Assembly: GCF_003171515.1 (NCBI RefSeq)
Contig: NC_089395.1
Span: forward strand, 1,426,001-1,490,000
From: Pyrenophora tritici-repentis
Taxonomy: Eukaryota; Ascomycota; Dothideomycetes; Pleosporales; Pleosporaceae
Length of the DNA: 64,000 bases
Direction: 5' to 3'
The notes below the pieces were generated by a model. That model saw only the letters and a program-made list of their open reading frames with translations, searched no databases and had not been told where the DNA came from. Within the stretch, counting starts at the first letter, position 1; every line of letters begins with the position of its first letter. The translations under genes were made by a program, and so were the position numbers. This document shows, piece by piece, positions 23,040 to 34,600 of the stretch.

Positions 23040-26000
23040 TCAAGCAGTGACTTCACCCTCAGCAAACGCCCTCCCAATCTCCCTAGCAACACCCAGTCTC
23101 AAAACCGCAATAACATCCCCACTCTTCGCGCCCTTGGGAAAGCCTTTCCGCCAATCCCAACCGCGCTTGCTATCGTCGATATGACCGTCTTTAACCAAAA
23201 CAGTCGATCCCTCCATGCTCTGACCGTCCTGGGAGCCAAAGTCCGTTGAGCCTATCAGCGAATATTGGCTCGACGCCGTTGTCAGATTGGAGGTGGATTT
23301 CGAGAGTAGGTGGTGCGGGTTCGGTAGTTGTTGGGAAGAGTGTGGATCATGTGCGGAGAGGAGGGTGGTGGAGAGGACTTCTTCGCATTGGGCGCGGATC
23401 ATACCGGGGGCGGTGTCGAAGTCTTCGACTGCGGCGAGGAGGTCGTAGAGGTGGCGGAGGGTAAGGGTGCGTTTGGGTTGGTTGACAAAGATGAGGGCTT
23501 CGCCGAGGAGAGGTAGGAGGACGTCGACTTGGACTACGGTTTCTATCTCGGGGTCGTACAATCCTCCTCGGATGCTGGATGCGGCACTCGCAATTATGAC
23601 CATGAGCGCATTGGCTGCAGCCCGTTTCCGAACCATTGGTCGGTGGGCCGACTTTTCCCCAGCCTTCAGCAGAACCTCCTCATCTCGTAGGTCAAAGTAC
23701 TTGCGTATTGTCGCGTAACCGCTGAGGTGATTGGACAGAAGTGAGGCAGCATCCGGGTCCATATTGGCGAGGTTTGTCAAGGTCTGCTTAGGTGAGGTGA
23801 TGAGCGAATGCAAAGATTCGTCAAGTTCATCTAGGGGTGGGTAGGCTATTGACTTGACTAAGCAATGCGCGACCAGTACACGGAGCACCTCTTGGATCTT
23901 TTGGGCGTCGTGAGCGCGGGCATAGTAAAGAAGTGTCTCGCCATAGCTCTCGGTATTTACGCGGAGGTGGTCGGCGTATTTCTATCAAGGTTAGTCTTTG
24001 TTTTCACCAATTACACGCAAAAGCTTACCTGGGCGATTGTGACGGCGTGCTGCGCAAGACCAAGGTCATGGCACAGCTGGCTGATCTTGTCGACTCGTGC
24101 GGACGACTCAAGAGGCAAGTCGTTGAGTATCCGCTCGATGCGTTCGTTTGCCGCTATACTGTCATCTAGTCTTCCTAGAATCTGTACGGCAATCTCCCAT
24201 CCTTCTTTTGAGTCCTGCCCTTCTTGACCAACCAATTGCTCCTTGGACGCTAGTAGATTTGCATAGGTAACAAGTAAATCGTCTTTTGTCACGCCCTTTG
24301 GTTCTTGCTGTTCGGTGTAGCTCAGAACCATCAAATCGCTCTGGTCGAATTGATCCATCAGGCCTTTTGCGTTCGAAAACCACTCTCCGACACTGGCAAG
24401 CTCTGCGACTGCGGTAGCTATGGTGAGCGACCAACTCTGGAGGATCTGGAGAACTCCTTCCATGTTGTCGTCGAAAATGCAGGCTACACCAACCTCGAAC
24501 CGGTCTACAATATTGACACCAAAATCCTCATCACTATTGGAGATTACCGCCGCCAAGGAAGCCGACAGTCGTTGACAATACGCTTTGATCGGAGTGACAT
24601 CGACCTGGCGCACTCGTTGTGACCGCATAATGGAACGACGACTGGCTGCAAGACTGCCTTGTGGTTGATCCTCCTCCTCTCCGTTCCACCAAACGCCGAG
24701 ACCGATTACCGCTTCAATCCAATCTGCTGATAATTCGAGAATCTCTTGTTCATTGCCTAGCAGGAGCTGATACATTTTCCCAAGGTTCTCATAAATGGAC
24801 CAAGGTACTTTACTTTCGGCTTTGCGACTGGCCACGCTGAGTTGGAAGCTTGCCTGATTTTGTGAGATTCCAAAGTGTGCGGCCTGGAAAGATTGCGACA
24901 TAGCGTGCCGGCTTGCGCTCTCTCCTTCTGAAAATTCTTCCAAATCGACATAAGTCTGTTGCACACGCTGTCGAAAGATGGTCCAGTCGTGTCCCTTGAT
25001 GTCCCAGTCCTCTGATGTAATAGCTGGACATTCGCGAAGAAGGTCAAGTGCTTGACGAACTGCATGGTTTGCGTATTGCAGATGTTTCCCACTGTATCCG
25101 GTGCCACCCAGCCCATCAAGTTCCGCCGTCTCGGCGTGCTGAAGCTCGGCACCCTGTAGTAGCTTCAAGGTTTGTGAAAAGTTGCCCCGGACGACAGTGA
25201 TATGTACAGCCTCCCAATATGAAGGATGCCTGGAGTAACCACGCGTTTCTTTCAGTACATCGTCCACCTCGGAAACACCAGAGAATGTGCTATTCAGCCA
25301 GTTGAGCAATATCCTTGGGATTGCAGTGTAGTGTTTCGACTCGGGGCGTGCAGGCACGAGTGATAGGGCTGAGGCTCGTTGGGTCAAGTCGAATTGCGGT
25401 GGATGGTGCAATGTCAGGAGAAGCGATGCTAGTCGACTAGCGTGCAGGATTTCTGTTGCAGACCCAGAACGGCTTGATGTGGTGGTAGCCCGAAGATTTG
25501 ATTTGGATGCTGTCTGCCATGTTTTGATCAGCTCCTGGGCGACCGAGGCGAGCACGTCAGTCCGCTGTGCGGGTGTGTCTGAGTGAAGCGACTCCATGGC
25601 CCTTTCGATCAGGGTCTCTGTCTCCAGTATGACCTGATCCGATTCCTGCAGGGCTGGCTTGCCATTGTTCGACGCGAGGCCCTTGGCAAGTGCCTGGAGA
25701 TCGAATTGTGTCTGTTTTGCGCCTGGTTGTACTAGTGCAGGGAAATCATCGTTTGCGCTTGTCATGGAGGCGACGGACTGTGCGAATCTATTCTGTGTCT
25801 TGTTTCGCCGTGATGCAGAGGGCGGGTCTTCAGAGTCTTGGTCTGAATCTTGGTCGCGGCGTCGGTCGTCCATGTCGAGTTCCTCGTCGGAGTCGCCCTC
25901 TGCGTCTCCGTTTGGACCATCGTCGGATGATACGCTGGGTACGCGAAAAGTGCCCGACGTGGGACGGCCTCGCTGGACTGGCGGTCGGCCTGAGGTGGAA

Positions 26001-26299
26001 GTGCCTATTGAGCCAGATCCAATGCCTTCGAAGGAAATGGGCTTGGGCGGTGACTTGGGCGGCGAGCTTCCAAACAGAGAGGTGGCGCCAAAGCCGTAGC
26101 TATTCGGCTTGTCGAATGTCGGGCGAGTCGTGCTGAACAGACCTTTGCTCATTGCCGGCGGCGCTCCCCTCGGCGTGGGGTAGATTGATTTGTCGGGCGG
26201 AGGACCTGCAGGTGTCGTCGATGGCGCATCCTCCCAGAACTTTTGACTGTCGTAGGAGTTGCGACCGGGGGTGGAAGGTGGACCGCTGTTGCGAAACAT
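23040..26299 (-). CDS. NUP85: Nucleoporin, Nup85-like (Y-complex scaffold)
   Basis: Two exons (24029-26299 and 23040-23981; intron 47 nt, phase 0) give 1070 residues. The N-terminal 250 residues are disordered, with FG-like spots (YGFGATSLFGSSPP), proline runs and an acidic stretch (DSDEELDMDDRRRDQDSDQDSED). The remainder is all alpha-helical. HYTAIPRILLNWLNSTFSG and the C-terminal LLSNHLSGYATIRKYFDLRDEEV match the ascomycete Nup85 family. Nup85 is a stem component of the Y (Nup84/Nup107) complex of the nuclear pore. A different ACE1 nucleoporin is the main alternative. It is longer than yeast Nup85 (744 residues), mostly because of the N-terminal extension. Confidence 0.78.
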
Positions 26300-27265
26300 T
26301 GCTGCCGTGCTGCTTCTGCTTCTGCTTCCTCCAGCTGTTGGACAAGTGGTAGGGATGTTTGGGCAAAACCAATATCAAGAGCACTTGTAATTTCGGCGCC
26401 CTATTTTGGTATCACAGGCTGCGCCTCATCTACGATGCGGTGTCGAGGTGAGATAGCGGGTACGTTTGATTGTTCTTTGTCTAGCTCACGTCGCGGTCCA
26501 TGCAAAACATAACATTCTGGGGACGAGCTCGCAGCGACGCGCCTGAGTCAGCCACGGCTTGGCGCGTGCTAGCATCGGAGCGGCGATACTGTTGCTCCGG
26601 GGAGGGCGGGAAGCCGGGGCATGTCCCAGCAAGTCCCAGCAAGTCCCAGCCTGCCTGCTGCCTGCTTGCTTCTGCACACAATTTGATTGCAGACCCGCCC
26701 ACCGCCTTCTAGTCGGCGACACACGTGCGTCCTGTCTTCACGACACCCATGCCCATGCATGCCAGATTTATCCCGCCTCCTGACCGTAGTTGAGTTGTGC
26801 TTGTTCCTGAAGCCACTATCGCAAGTAGACAGTCGCGTCGAATCAGACCATAGCCATCCCACAACCCCGCTATGGACTGAAAGTGGTAAATCAATATATC
26901 ATCACCTGGGCACCGTCATTAAGCCTTGATCCGAGGCGTGATAGACAGGGGTGGTTTGCTCGGTAACGCTCAAGGTTTATTAAGGTACCCGATACTAGAG
27001 GGCGCCGTCGCCAGCCTTTGCCAGCAGAGTCCAGCCTAGCTTACAAGCAGCTGACGTACCGACCGACTCAAAAACAGTGCCAGCCCGCCAGTCTACCACC
27101 CGCCGCTTCCGTTCTCTGACCTCATCCCACACTCCGCCTTGCCTCCGTACGAGTTTTCGTACTCCCGGCCTCCGAATTCCTAATGTATAATTCTGCCGGT
27201 GCCCCCTCGTAGTATTCTGCCCACCTGTGACGTAGTGCGTCCACACCCTACCATTGCCCGCGAAC
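26300..27265. promoter_or_regulatory. Divergent intergenic region, NUP85 and SYLF gene
   Basis: A divergent promoter region of nearly 1 kb. It contains a short tandem of the 10-mer gtcccagcaa at about 26624-26650, followed by ctgcctgctgcctgcttgct. The segment 27100-27240 is pyrimidine-rich. No gene is supported. Confidence 0.4.
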
Positions 27266-29223
27266 ATGGCGCTCTGGGCCAAAACGAAAACCCAATCCAA
27301 GACTGGCTTTGACAAGGTCTACGGCTGGGTCGATAAACTCGGTGCGCCCGTCAATCGCTTATCAAACAAAGTCGGCTCAGAGGCTTTTTGGCCTACAACG
27401 CTCGACATTGAGTCTGACAAGGCCGCGAGAATCCTCAAGAGTTTTTGCAGTACGTCAAGTCTGAATGCGCGCCAAATGCTACTAACACGCCCGCAGAGGA
27501 TGGATTTTATGAAGAAGAAGATCGTCCCGCAATTGCGGGTATTCCTCAAGGAAAGCAAAAGGTACTCAAGAAGATACCAACCAAGGTGATACAGAATGCA
27601 AAGGGCCTCTGCATCTTCACCACCATGCGCTCAGGCTTATGGATCTCTGGATCTGGTGGCGCCGGTATTCTAGTTGCGCGCACAGAAGATGGTTCATGGT
27701 CGCCGCCCTCGGGTATCATGATGCACACTGTCGGTGTGGGATTCTTGGCGGGTGTCGACATTTACGACTGTGTCATTGTCATCAACAACGAAACCGCATT
27801 AGAGGCTTTCCAAAAGATTCGATGTACGCTGGGAGGTGAAATCAGCGCAACTGCAGGTCCAGCTGGCACTGGCGGCATGCTCGACACCGAGATCCACAAG
27901 CGCCAATCACCACTGTTCACATACATTAAATCGCGAGGTTTCTATGCTGGTCTTCAGCTCGACGGTACCATCATCATCGAACGCACCGACGAGAACGAGC
28001 GCTTCTACGGACAGCGAATAGGAGTCAAGGACATTTTGGCTGGAAAAGTAGGTCATCCACCGTACGAGATACGGAGACTCATGGCGACGCTCAAGTCGGC
28101 TCAAGGCGACACGGATGTGGACGAATCCTTGATACCAGATGAAGCACCGCCAGCAGATTTTGAGGTTACAGGTCCTGAAGACAAGACATTTGGTATTCCG
28201 GACGCCGTCGATCCTGACCCGTATGGTGTACTAGCGCTGCAAGAAGCCGGCTTGGAAATTCGAGAAGCAGGGACGCATACCCGACCCACAAGCGAACAAT
28301 TCGAGTTCAAACCTAGTCCGACGAGTCCCATCTACAACACCTTCAGAAATTCCACATTCAGAAGAAGCATAGACCGATCGAGCTATGGCGGCAGTCAGCG
28401 GTCGAGTTGGCGCATGAGCACCATTAGTAGCATGCTTGATCCTCAAACTCCTACGACTCCTCGAACCCCAACGGTCGACATGAGTACGCAGACTGACGAC
28501 TTACCACCTCCTCCGACTGTCAAGAGGGCGACACCCTCACTACCTCCGAGAACAAGCGTCGCGCGCATGCCCACTCCCCCCATTGCAGAGGTACCAGAGA
28601 CAAGGATCGAGGCGGCTACTCCGCCACGAAAGCAAACTAGTGAAAAGCAACTTCAACAGGCCACACCCACCTCTGGCGAGGTAAAGACGATCAGCCCCGC
28701 TACAACCCCATCCACCGGCTCGCCCCGGATTTCAATAGCGCAGGAGATTCACCACGAATCCGACTCCGAGTCGGACGAAGAAAGCGATGACGAAGATGAC
28801 GCTGATGACGATGAAGAGGAGATTGAGGAAGAGCCAGTCGTTCACGAGATTCACCAAGCCCCAGCCCCACAAGCCATCCGCGCGCGCGTGATCCAGGTCG
28901 CGAAGCCGGTTGCTCCGGCCCTACCAGTCCGCAACCCATTCCGCAACCGCATGTCGACCAATTCGGACGGATCGTTGAACACATCAGCTGCACCCTCCCC
29001 TACCGTGGCGAAGCACAGCCCCGACTCGATCCCTTCGCTTATGCGCGGTGATTCGACTTCTTCTCTATCCTCTGTAGAAGACAGCAGGTTGGAGCAAATT
29101 GGCAACCGACTCAAGCCGAAGAAGTCGCACGACCAATCGCCTCCAAACGAGAAGGAAGAGAAGGAAGATGTCCATGCTCTTCCAGAGTCTCCCATGAGGA
29201 GCATTCCAGGCGGGTTTGAATAG
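27266..29223 (+). CDS. SYLF-domain (Ysc84/SH3YL1-type) protein without SH3
   Basis: Two exons (27266-27449, 27497-29223; intron 47 nt) give 636 residues. The SYLF (formerly DUF500) domain spans about residues 45-270, with hallmarks AKGLCIFTTMRSGLWISGSGGAGILVAR, GVGFLAGVDIYDCVIVINN, GPAGTGG and SRGFYAGLQLDGTIIIER. SYLF domains bind phosphoinositides, and yeast Ysc84/Lsb3 also bind actin at endocytic patches. The C-terminal 360 residues are disordered, with Pro/Ser/Thr-rich parts and an acidic block (HESDSESDEESDDEDDADDDEEE). No SH3 domain follows, unlike Ysc84 and Lsb3. The ATG at 27266 gives the family-like N-terminus MALWAKTKTQSKTGFDKVYGW. Confidence 0.9.
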
Positions 29224-29853
29224 ATTTGACTCCTTCATCTCAAGGCTGACTTGCAGTTTACTCGCGCATTGCTCAGTCAGCACTATTTTCCGCCACGGCC
29301 TGATTCAGATTGGATGACTGCATATGGCGCCATCTGCTTTGTAACACTTTTCACCTGGGCTGCGTGCAGCCATGCTTCTACAGTCGTTACGAGTTATGAT
29401 TCCCCTGATACCAATTCTTGCTTTTTGCTTGGCTCCTGTATAGCATTCTTGCTTTACGCTTGGCTTACGCATAGCTATTCTTTATGGATAATGTATCTAT
29501 TTTCTTTTCGGTTTAACCACCAATCAAATGTAAAATCATTCATACACAAGTGGTTGAATTAATAAAGTTGAGGACGTGTTTGTCATGTGATGCGCCTTCA
29601 GTCTGGTACTGGTGTCTTTTGAGCTCAGGGCCCGTGACATCCCTGCCAAAATTTCGTGAACCCGAATCCCCACCAGCTCAGTTGCGCGCATACGTGTGGA
29701 CGATTCCATTACACACACAGCATTGCTGCTTGCTTGTATTTTCCAGCCTCGACATATTGATCAAATATTGCGATCGTGATATACCCAAGTCACCTTTGCT
29801 CTCATTGTAGACTTAACGGCAACCTTCGCACCACCCGCCTACTCGACATCGCA
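29224..29853. other. Intergenic between SYLF gene and RRP7
   Basis: 3' flank of the SYLF gene and promoter of RRP7. It is T-rich around 29400-29560 (ttcttgctttacgcttggcttacg, imperfectly repeated gcttggct). No gene is supported. Confidence 0.45.
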
Positions 29854-30896
29854 ATGGCACCCTCAGCGGCGACCAAGCCGCGCAAGGCGAAACCGACACC
29901 AAAAACCGTCGCAGACTTCACCATTCTTCCCCTCACCCTCACCGCACTCCCCGGCCTCCTCGCGCACTGCAATGATGCAAAACACTACATCTACGTCAAA
30001 CCGCACTCACCCAGCATACCGACCGCCTCGGACGAGCGCAGCCTCTTCATCACAAACGTACCCATGGACGCAACCGAAAGTAACATGCGCGCGCTCTTCC
30101 AGGAACAACTAGGCGGCTCCATGGTCGAGCGCGTGGATTTCGACGCCAGTGTACCCGCACAGCCCATACACAAGCGGTGGAAGAGCTCCCAGCCCGCCGC
30201 TACTACAGAAGACGCAGAACAGCGGGGCAAGAAGCGGAAAAGAAACGACGACGCAGCCGTCATCGCCGAGGGTGTAGTCGAAGACGCAGAGTCAGCGCTT
30301 CCCCAGCTGTGGAACCGCGAGGTGAGGAAAAGCGGGAGTTCAGCCGTTGTCGTCTTCGTAGATAAGAAGAGTGCAAGGGGAGCGTTGAGGGAAGTACAAA
30401 AAGCTGTCAAGGAAGGCAAGACCGTGAGCTGGAAGAGTAAAGGAGAAGGATTAGGCGTTGAACGTACGTCCCCATCCCCATCCCCATCCCCATCCAACTA
30501 ACCCCCCTAGGTTACAAAACCCACCTCACCCTCCAACACCCACCCCCAACCCTCCTCCAACCCTCCCTAAACGCCTACCTAACCCAATTCAACGCCCTCG
30601 AGACGCTCCGCAATAAACTCCGCAAAACAGCCCGCTCCATCCCCGACGAAGATGGCTTCGTCGCCGTTGTCCGCGGCGGTCGCGCCGGCCCCGCTAGACT
30701 GGAAGACGCAGAGCGCAAGAAAGCAGAGCTGGATGAGAGGAAACGCAATCATAGGGCTACGGATGACTTTTATAGATTCCAGAATAGGGAGAGGAGGAAG
30801 AGGGCGGAGGGGGAACTGAAGAGGAAGTTTGAGGAGGATCGGAGGAGGGTGGAGGGGATGAGGGGGAGGAGGGGGGTTGTGAGGCCGGAGATTTAG
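29854..30896 (+). CDS. RRP7: Ribosomal RNA-processing protein 7
   Basis: A nucleolar factor of 40S assembly (UTP-C/CURI module with Utp22) needed for 18S pre-rRNA cleavage. Two exons (29854-30463, 30511-30896; intron 47 nt) give 331 residues. Seen are an RRM-like domain beginning SLFITNVPMDATESNMRALFQEQLGG at about residue 66, a charged insertion with a basic nuclear signal (RGKKRKRN), and the C-terminal Rrp7 signature DEDGFVAVVRGGRAGPARLEDAERKKAEL followed by DFYRFQNRERRKRAEGELKRKFEEDRRRV. The intron contains four tandem copies of ccccat just after the donor. Confidence 0.93.
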
Positions 30897-31606
30897 TTTG
30901 AGGGGGTTGGGGGTTTGGGCAGGGAGGGGGAGGGGAGTGGGTTATGAAGGATGTTATGGTATATGCGCGTTTGAGGTTAAAATGGTATAGCGGTGGGATG
31001 GATTGTAGTGTTATGTGAAAGATGGAGATATCCATTCAGTTTCCTTCGGAAGAAGAAAAAAACAACCAAAGACGCGGTTCTTTATCCTCGCTTACGTGAT
31101 GATTGGACGTCCGTCTGACGAGTCGTTCGCTCTATTCATCACGTTCATCATGGAAATGGTCAGATAGGTAGAGTCCTGTCTGCCAGACATTCTACAAATA
31201 GGATTCCTACCCCTGGTTCAAGTAGGGAGGAGAGGATTTGGGGTATTACAATGATACGTTTTGGAGTTTAGTTGTTGTGGGTTTGTTGGTGATGAGGTTT
31301 GCACTCAGTTGACATTACATGCACATGCACATGCACACATGAAACAATAGAACGTGAAGATGAGAAATATCCATTCAATAACTCCCTAAGAGAGAAAGAA
31401 ATTACAGCCTACGTGAAAATATCCATTCAATAACTCCCTAAGAGAACAAGAAACTAAGGAGCCCAGCAAAACATGAAACTTTCCCAGACTAACACGCCTC
31501 ATTCTCATCCGAACCGAAAAGAGCAAAGACATCAAGAACCTCGCATACCCATTTCCATCCCAACTAAAAAGGAAAAATCGTCGTAGGAACGTGGATGTGG
31601 ATGAAT
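30897..31606. other. Convergent intergenic region with a short direct repeat
   Basis: 3' regions of RRP7 and the kinase-HET gene. It contains an acatgc tandem near 31316-31338 and the direct repeat described at 31365. No gene is supported. Confidence 0.5.
31365..31446. repeat. Direct repeat, two 29-bp copies 52 bp apart
   Basis: The block aaatatccattcaataactc continuing ...cctaagaga begins at 31365 and again at 31417, identical over about 29 bp. It looks like a local tandem duplication of a 52-bp unit whose remaining half has diverged. Confidence 0.85.
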
Positions 31607-34600
31607 CTAGGTCATCCCACAACCAAGCAAGTCGTGGATGCAAGTCGGATCCGTGATGGTGCCACTCCCATCAGTCCTATTCTTATTCCCAATCCCATTC
31701 CCAATACCACATTCCGTACAGCCATTCTCTTCTTCATTCCCATTCCCAATCCTATTCCCAATACTCCTACTCCTACTCCTACTCATACAGCCATCAGGCG
31801 ACCCACTACAACACACACCACAACGCATATACCGGTCTGCATCTGCATCTGCATCGCCATCGACATCGACATCTCGACGGTGCCGTGCCAGACTACTCAA
31901 TTTCCAACCACCCAAACAAGAGCAGATAGGACACGATGAGGCTTGCTCCTTGTGCTTGACAACAGCCGACGTAGGTTGATTTCGTACAAGCATCTTCGAT
32001 CGACCGCGCACATGTAGACCCGAGAAGTGGGTTTCGTGGTCCATGGGGGCGTCTGACGGGGGGGCGGTGGCAAAAGTGCGCTTGTTGGTTGGTATCCCAC
32101 GACGGACGTGAAGGCGAAGGTGGGGGGGAATTGACGAGGCAGCTGGTGTTACTGTATCGGGGGTTGGGGTTGGGGCTGACCAGTCCCCGTCCTGCCAGTT
32201 GAACAGGGGATAGTTAAATTGGGGCGGGCGATCGGCACCTGATAGTGCGAGGCTGTCCTGAATAGCTGCCGTCGCATGGTAATCCGCCGTCGCGAGGTTG
32301 ACAGTGCGACGGCGGCGAGAAATTGAGTCCGGCGGACTGGATTGCAGGGTATGCAGTTTCTCCCAGACAAGAGGCGATAGACCGCAAGGGAAGGTCTCGG
32401 AGGCTTTGAGCGTGTTACACTCCCAGTACAGTTGTTTGCCGAGATGCAGGAAGCGTCGGCTCAGTAGCCGGTCTTGTAGGACCCAGGCGCGTGTATCCCA
32501 GCTAAAGTTTGGGGAGGCGAGGATGCTTGATGGGAGCATGGCCGAAGCTGGTAGTCGGACTGTGCTCGTGGTCTCGCCTGCTATTACCTTGAATAAAGAC
32601 GGAGCAGGGTGAGGAGTCGTGCCTGAAAATCCTATTTCGGTGTTCTCAGACTCGTCGTCGTCATCATCGTCGGCGCCTAGCTGATCGAGTACGACTGTGA
32701 GTGCGGCATTACGGAATGTCAAAGACATGCTCTTGCATTCGCGTTCCTTTTGTTGCCATGAGTCTTGGAGAACACAGAGTGCATCCAACCAACAATATCT
32801 GTACCCGAGGCGTTGGGCGGCAGATATGCCTTGTCGTACCGTGTTGGGCAGTTTCTGGAGATCGAGTTCATTCTGCATATCCGGTAATGAGCTGCTGGAA
32901 AGTACTGGCTGGTTGAAATCCCAGACATGACTCAATGCCACATATTCTACTTGCTCCGTAGTAGGTTGGAGCATGTCGCTCTCGACAATGCGGACGTAAG
33001 GCCCGGATTGGCCATCAGGAAGCATGTCAATGAGACGTGTAGGTAGGGCGCTGAACTCGCTCGTTGGCACATGGTGACAAGCGTCGTGCGTGTGCAGACA
33101 GTCTTGTAACCACGTCTTTGCACTCAAAAGACTGTCACTATAGGGAGTCGGGTCCCTATCATGACTATACTGCTCGAAGATGTCTTCATGAGCAAATGCT
33201 TCTATCCCTCCATGTTCTTCGTCTGGACCGGGGAATGTCGCCTTGTCGTTTGGCCAGTTGAGACAGCATGGCGCTGGAGTAAAGACCAGCGTTAGCGATG
33301 CTGCGTCAGGCCGATTGTCCGGATTGGCATCCATCATCGACTGAATCGTACGCACAACCGTTTGCTCTGTCGCATTCTTTGCAGCGTCCAGGAAGGAGGA
33401 TAGCTTCTGCTGTACTCCAGGCACATCTTGCCAATAGTACTTGCCTGAGCGTCCGCTGAACTCCTTGCGGAAAGCTGTCCAGTCTGTGTTGTCTTGACTC
33501 AATGGTAAAGATGCCATTTCTGAAAAGACACAGCCCAGACTCCAAATATCGGCCGCTTGTTTGCGAACGAAGCCTTCAAAGACCTCGGGTGCAACATATT
33601 GGCGTGTTAGCGGCTTCGACCCATGATCATGTGGATCTTCTGCAGAGCTGACACCGAAATCGCAAAGTATCACATGTGGAATCTCTTGATCGCTTCCGAC
33701 GATGAGGATGTTCTGAGGCTTAATGTCCATGTGTTTGACAACAGGGCGTTGCTCATGGATGTACCTCACAGACGACGCAAGACAGCCGAACATCTTGACG
33801 ACCGTGTGGAGCAGTGTGGCAGGCCTCTTCGACAAGGGTCGTTCAAGCCAACCGGCAAGTGTCGTCTCGGCCACAGGTGAAATCAATATCGACATCTTGT
33901 CGCCCTTTGAGTAGGCTCCAATCAAGCGGATAATATGTGGATGACGGAGCTTCTGGAGAACACTCACTTCCTTCTTGAGCTCCTCGAGAGCCGTACGATC
34001 GCGATTCTTGAGTGTCTTTCTCACGACGTGTAGGCCCGTTTGTTGATGTATGACTTCGTCGACTGTACTGAAGCCACCGGCGCCCAGGAGCTTAACACTG
34101 AGGAACGATCGTGACTTCTTGGGAATCTGCGGTATATGTAAACCAACAGGCGATCTTCCCCTAGGGATGATTTCCGTCGAAGATTCAGGACACTGGGTAT
34201 CTCTACCCGCTGAAAGGCCTTCCTCTGAACGGGTTGGGAAGTTCAGCAATCTCGCGCCAAGAAGCGGTTCTTCGGGCTCTGTACTAGCCCTGGAATACTT
34301 CCAATGGGGATGTTCTGCAAGACGACCCAACGATGAGGACTCGTATTCCTCCTTTATGGGCTGGGCGATAGCATCTCGGGCCAAAGTAGTTGCGTCGTTG
34401 TCCTCTGTTTGAACGCGTTCGCCTTGTGACACAATGCCGTTGGACTCAGGTGAGGTCGATGACTGAGAAATGTTCGGCGAAAGTGTAATGGGTTTGGTAG
34501 GTCGGTCCGCACAATACAACTGGCTCTCACCAAGCTGTGAGAGCTGGAATTGGAAGAATCCGCCTTGTGGTTGTTGGCCACTAGAGCCGCTGCTGCCGCC

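Noticed and set aside
25659..26136. Two plus-strand frames of about 147 codons opposite the nucleoporin N-terminus
   Set aside because: They arise from low-complexity Ser/Asp coding on the other strand.
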